Shown one piece after another: positions 6,007-6,984 of a stretch of DNA of 6,984 nucleotides. The position numbers and the translations under genes were made by a program. The notes under the pieces were generated by a model. That model ran no database searches and had not been told where the DNA came from. It worked only from the letters and a program-made list of their open reading frames with translations. The DNA comes from JBHHYU01 sp046757725 (GTDB lineage Bacteria > Desulfobacterota > Binatia > UBA9968): assembly GCA_046757725.1 (NCBI GenBank), contig JBHHYU010000127.1, positions 1 through 6,984 on the forward strand, given 5' to 3'. The first letter of the stretch is position 1. Each line of letters begins with the position of its first letter.

Positions 6007-6984
6007 TTTTTACTCACGACCTGGGCAACCAATCCCTTCAAACCCTCGCTCCGAAGACGGGTAAGAAAGTTCTCGGCATCCGCCGCCGAAGAGAAGTCTC
6101 CCACGCGAAGCCGAACGGCCGCATCACCCTCAAGCGTGCTCATTGAAGTGGAATACCCATCGCCGATCGCCCGATCGGACCATCGCTTTGCCTCCCCGCC
6201 ATCAGAGAACGAGACCTGAATGATGTACGGTCCTCTATTTTGAAACACGGGTCTCTTTGGTGATAAGTGGCGGGACCTTGACACGACTGACGGCGCATGC
6301 GTTTTGCCTTGTAGCTTATTCTTCGGCGCCAGTTCTCCAGCTCCCAGCTGTTTCGCGGGGGTTATATGGATTACAAGTCCTTTAAGTCTCCGACCCCGCA
6401 ACCGCCGGAGCAGTTTAGCTGCCTCCGCATGTAGAGCAAAATTCCCAACGCGAAGTCGAACGGACTGATTTCCAGCAATCGTGGTAATTGATGTGAAGTA
6501 TCCCTCACGGCGAAGACGACTCGACCACCGGTCTGCTGCTAACTCTTCTGAAAACAAAAGCTGAACGATATACCCGCCCAATATTTCAGGCTGCAAGGGT
6601 TTCTCTACCGACTGTTTTTCTGTGGGGGCTAACGGAACCTTTTTCTTTAGCGCCAGTTGCTCTGCCACCTTCTCCTGAGCAGCCTCCGGTCCCTTAAGTG
6701 CTTCCACCGCAGACGGTGCCGCTACAGCCGGCTCTTTGATCTCCGCCGCGGCCTTCATCGGGCCGCTCTCAGGTACCGCTTCCTTCACTTCCGGCTTGAT
6801 CTCTCTCTCCGCTGCCTTCTCTTTTAGCGCCAGTTGCTCTCCCACCTTCTCCTGAGCAGCCTCCCGTCCCTTAGGTGCCTCCACCTCAGACGGTGCCGCT
6901 ACAGCCGGCTCTTTGATCTCCGCCTCCGGCGTTACAGGGCTGCTCTCAGGTACCACCTCCTTCACTTCCGGCTTGACCTCTCTC
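6003..6984 (-). CDS. Tandem SPOR-domain envelope protein, 5' end beyond window
   Basis: SPOR domains bind peptidoglycan strands stripped of stem peptides, typically at division septa, and sit in the periplasm on membrane-anchored or lipoprotein carriers. The C-terminal half here has two such domains. Domain 1 (6357-6575) begins GGYIVQLLFS and contains VRLRVGNF; domain 2 (6012-6230) begins GPYIIQVSFS and contains VRLRVGDF and GLKGLVAQVV. They are joined by a basic linker of about 40 residues. Upstream lies an Ala/Glu/Lys/Pro-rich low-complexity region made of two 59-residue repeats. The frame is open to the window edge without a stop. A GTG at 6963-6965 could be read as a start, but it lies inside a repeat (the same Val recurs one period later) with no ribosome site, so the true start, and probably a membrane anchor, is outside. 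The gene converges on gatB. I infer a division or cell-wall role from the family; the exact orthologue is not recognised. Confidence 0.88.
   Translation of the reverse strand, partial: REVKPEVKEVVPESSPVTPEAEIKEPAVAAPSEVEAPKGREAAQEKVGEQLALKEKAAEREIKPEVKEAVPESGPMKAAAEIKEPAVAAPSAVEALKGPEAAQEKVAEQLALKKKVPLAPTEKQSVEKPLQPEILGGYIVQLLFSEELAADRWSSRLRREGYFTSITTIAGNQSVRLRVGNFALHAEAAKLLRRLRGRRLKGLVIHITPAKQLGAGELAPKNKLQGKTHAPSVVSRSRHLSPKRPVFQNRGPYIIQVSFSDGGEAKRWSDRAIGDGYSTSMSTLEGDAAVRLRVGDFSSAADAENFLTRLRSEGLKGLVAQVVSKN
6639..6806 (-). repeat. 59-residue coding repeat, copy 2 (last few residues diverged)
   Basis: This second copy directly abuts the first and codes for REIKPEVKEAVPES, AEIKEPAVAAPSAVEALKG and PEAAQEKVAEQLALKKK. 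About 100 bases of its DNA differ from copy 1 at only about five positions by eye, indicating a recent duplication or gene conversion. Similarity fades after residue 109 of the visible frame, just before the first SPOR domain. Confidence 0.9.
6807..6983 (-). repeat. 59-residue coding repeat, copy 1
   Basis: This is the first visible copy of a 177-base in-frame repeat within the SPOR gene, coding for REVKPEVKEVVPES, AEIKEPAVAAPSEVEAPKG and REAAQEKVGEQLALKEK in order. It reaches to one base from the window end, so further copies may lie beyond. The composition (Ala, Glu, Lys, Pro) suits an extended or helical periplasmic spacer. Confidence 0.9.

Noticed and set aside
5996..6013. Possible terminator hairpin GTAAA...TTTAC at the gatB/SPOR junction
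   Set aside because: The stem is only 5 AT-rich base pairs with an 8-base loop, too weak for an intrinsic terminator.
6963..6965. GTG as the start codon of the SPOR gene
   Set aside because: It lies inside the repeat unit, the equivalent codon one period later is an internal Val, there is no ribosome site, and the frame continues upstream to the window edge.
1..6984. CRISPR arrays, insertion sequences, phage genes or toxin-antitoxin pairs
   Set aside because: No transposase, integrase, short spaced repeats or terminal inverted repeats were seen. Apart from the repeats in the SPOR gene the window is compact housekeeping DNA.

Overview
This window looks like an ordinary chromosomal housekeeping segment of a bacterium with roughly mid-50s GC. 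It holds six confidently recognised genes. Two themes dominate: charging of tRNA (seryl-tRNA synthetase and the GatCAB amidotransferase) and nucleic-acid upkeep (RNase HII and a YraN/UPF0102 protein). A sixth gene, cut by the right edge, encodes a cell-envelope protein with two SPOR domains. Three things suggest a Gram-negative lineage such as Desulfobacterota, Nitrospirota or Methylomirabilota (NC10): the rnhB-yraN pair, GatCAB, and a tandem-SPOR protein with a long Ala/Glu/Pro/Lys-rich linker. That placement is impression-level inference, because no rRNA or tree is available.

Layout. Positions 1-165 (downstream of serS on the minus strand) contain no confident gene; one minus-strand frame stays open to the edge and could be the start of another gene. 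From 166 to 2707 the minus strand carries a likely operon read in the order rnhB, yraN, serS. rnhB and yraN are separated by 2 bases, and 104 bases separate yraN from serS. All three have clear Shine-Dalgarno sequences exactly 5 bases from their starts. A 102-base divergent intergenic region (2708-2809) must carry the promoters for both directions. From 2810 to 6006 the plus strand carries gatC-gatA-gatB, with a 4-base ATGA overlap between gatC and gatA and a 3-base gap between gatA and gatB. None of these three starts has an obvious Shine-Dalgarno sequence. The last 980 bases are a minus-strand SPOR-domain gene whose stop codon overlaps the gatB stop on a shared TTAA. Its 5' end lies beyond the window.

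How they work together. SerRS makes Ser-tRNA(Ser). GatCAB converts misacylated Glu-tRNA(Gln), and in some bacteria Asp-tRNA(Asn), to the correct amide, so both blocks feed translation. RNase HII removes ribonucleotides from DNA, and YraN is a nuclease-fold protein often found next to it. The SPOR protein is probably an inner-membrane or periplasmic peptidoglycan-binding protein and is only positionally linked to the rest.

I did not find a previously undescribed system. The points most worth a second look are the near-identical 177-base tandem repeats in the SPOR gene, which run into the window edge; a charged insertion behind a T9 tract in RNase HII; the absence of Shine-Dalgarno sequences on gatCAB; and the possible uncharted ORF after serS.
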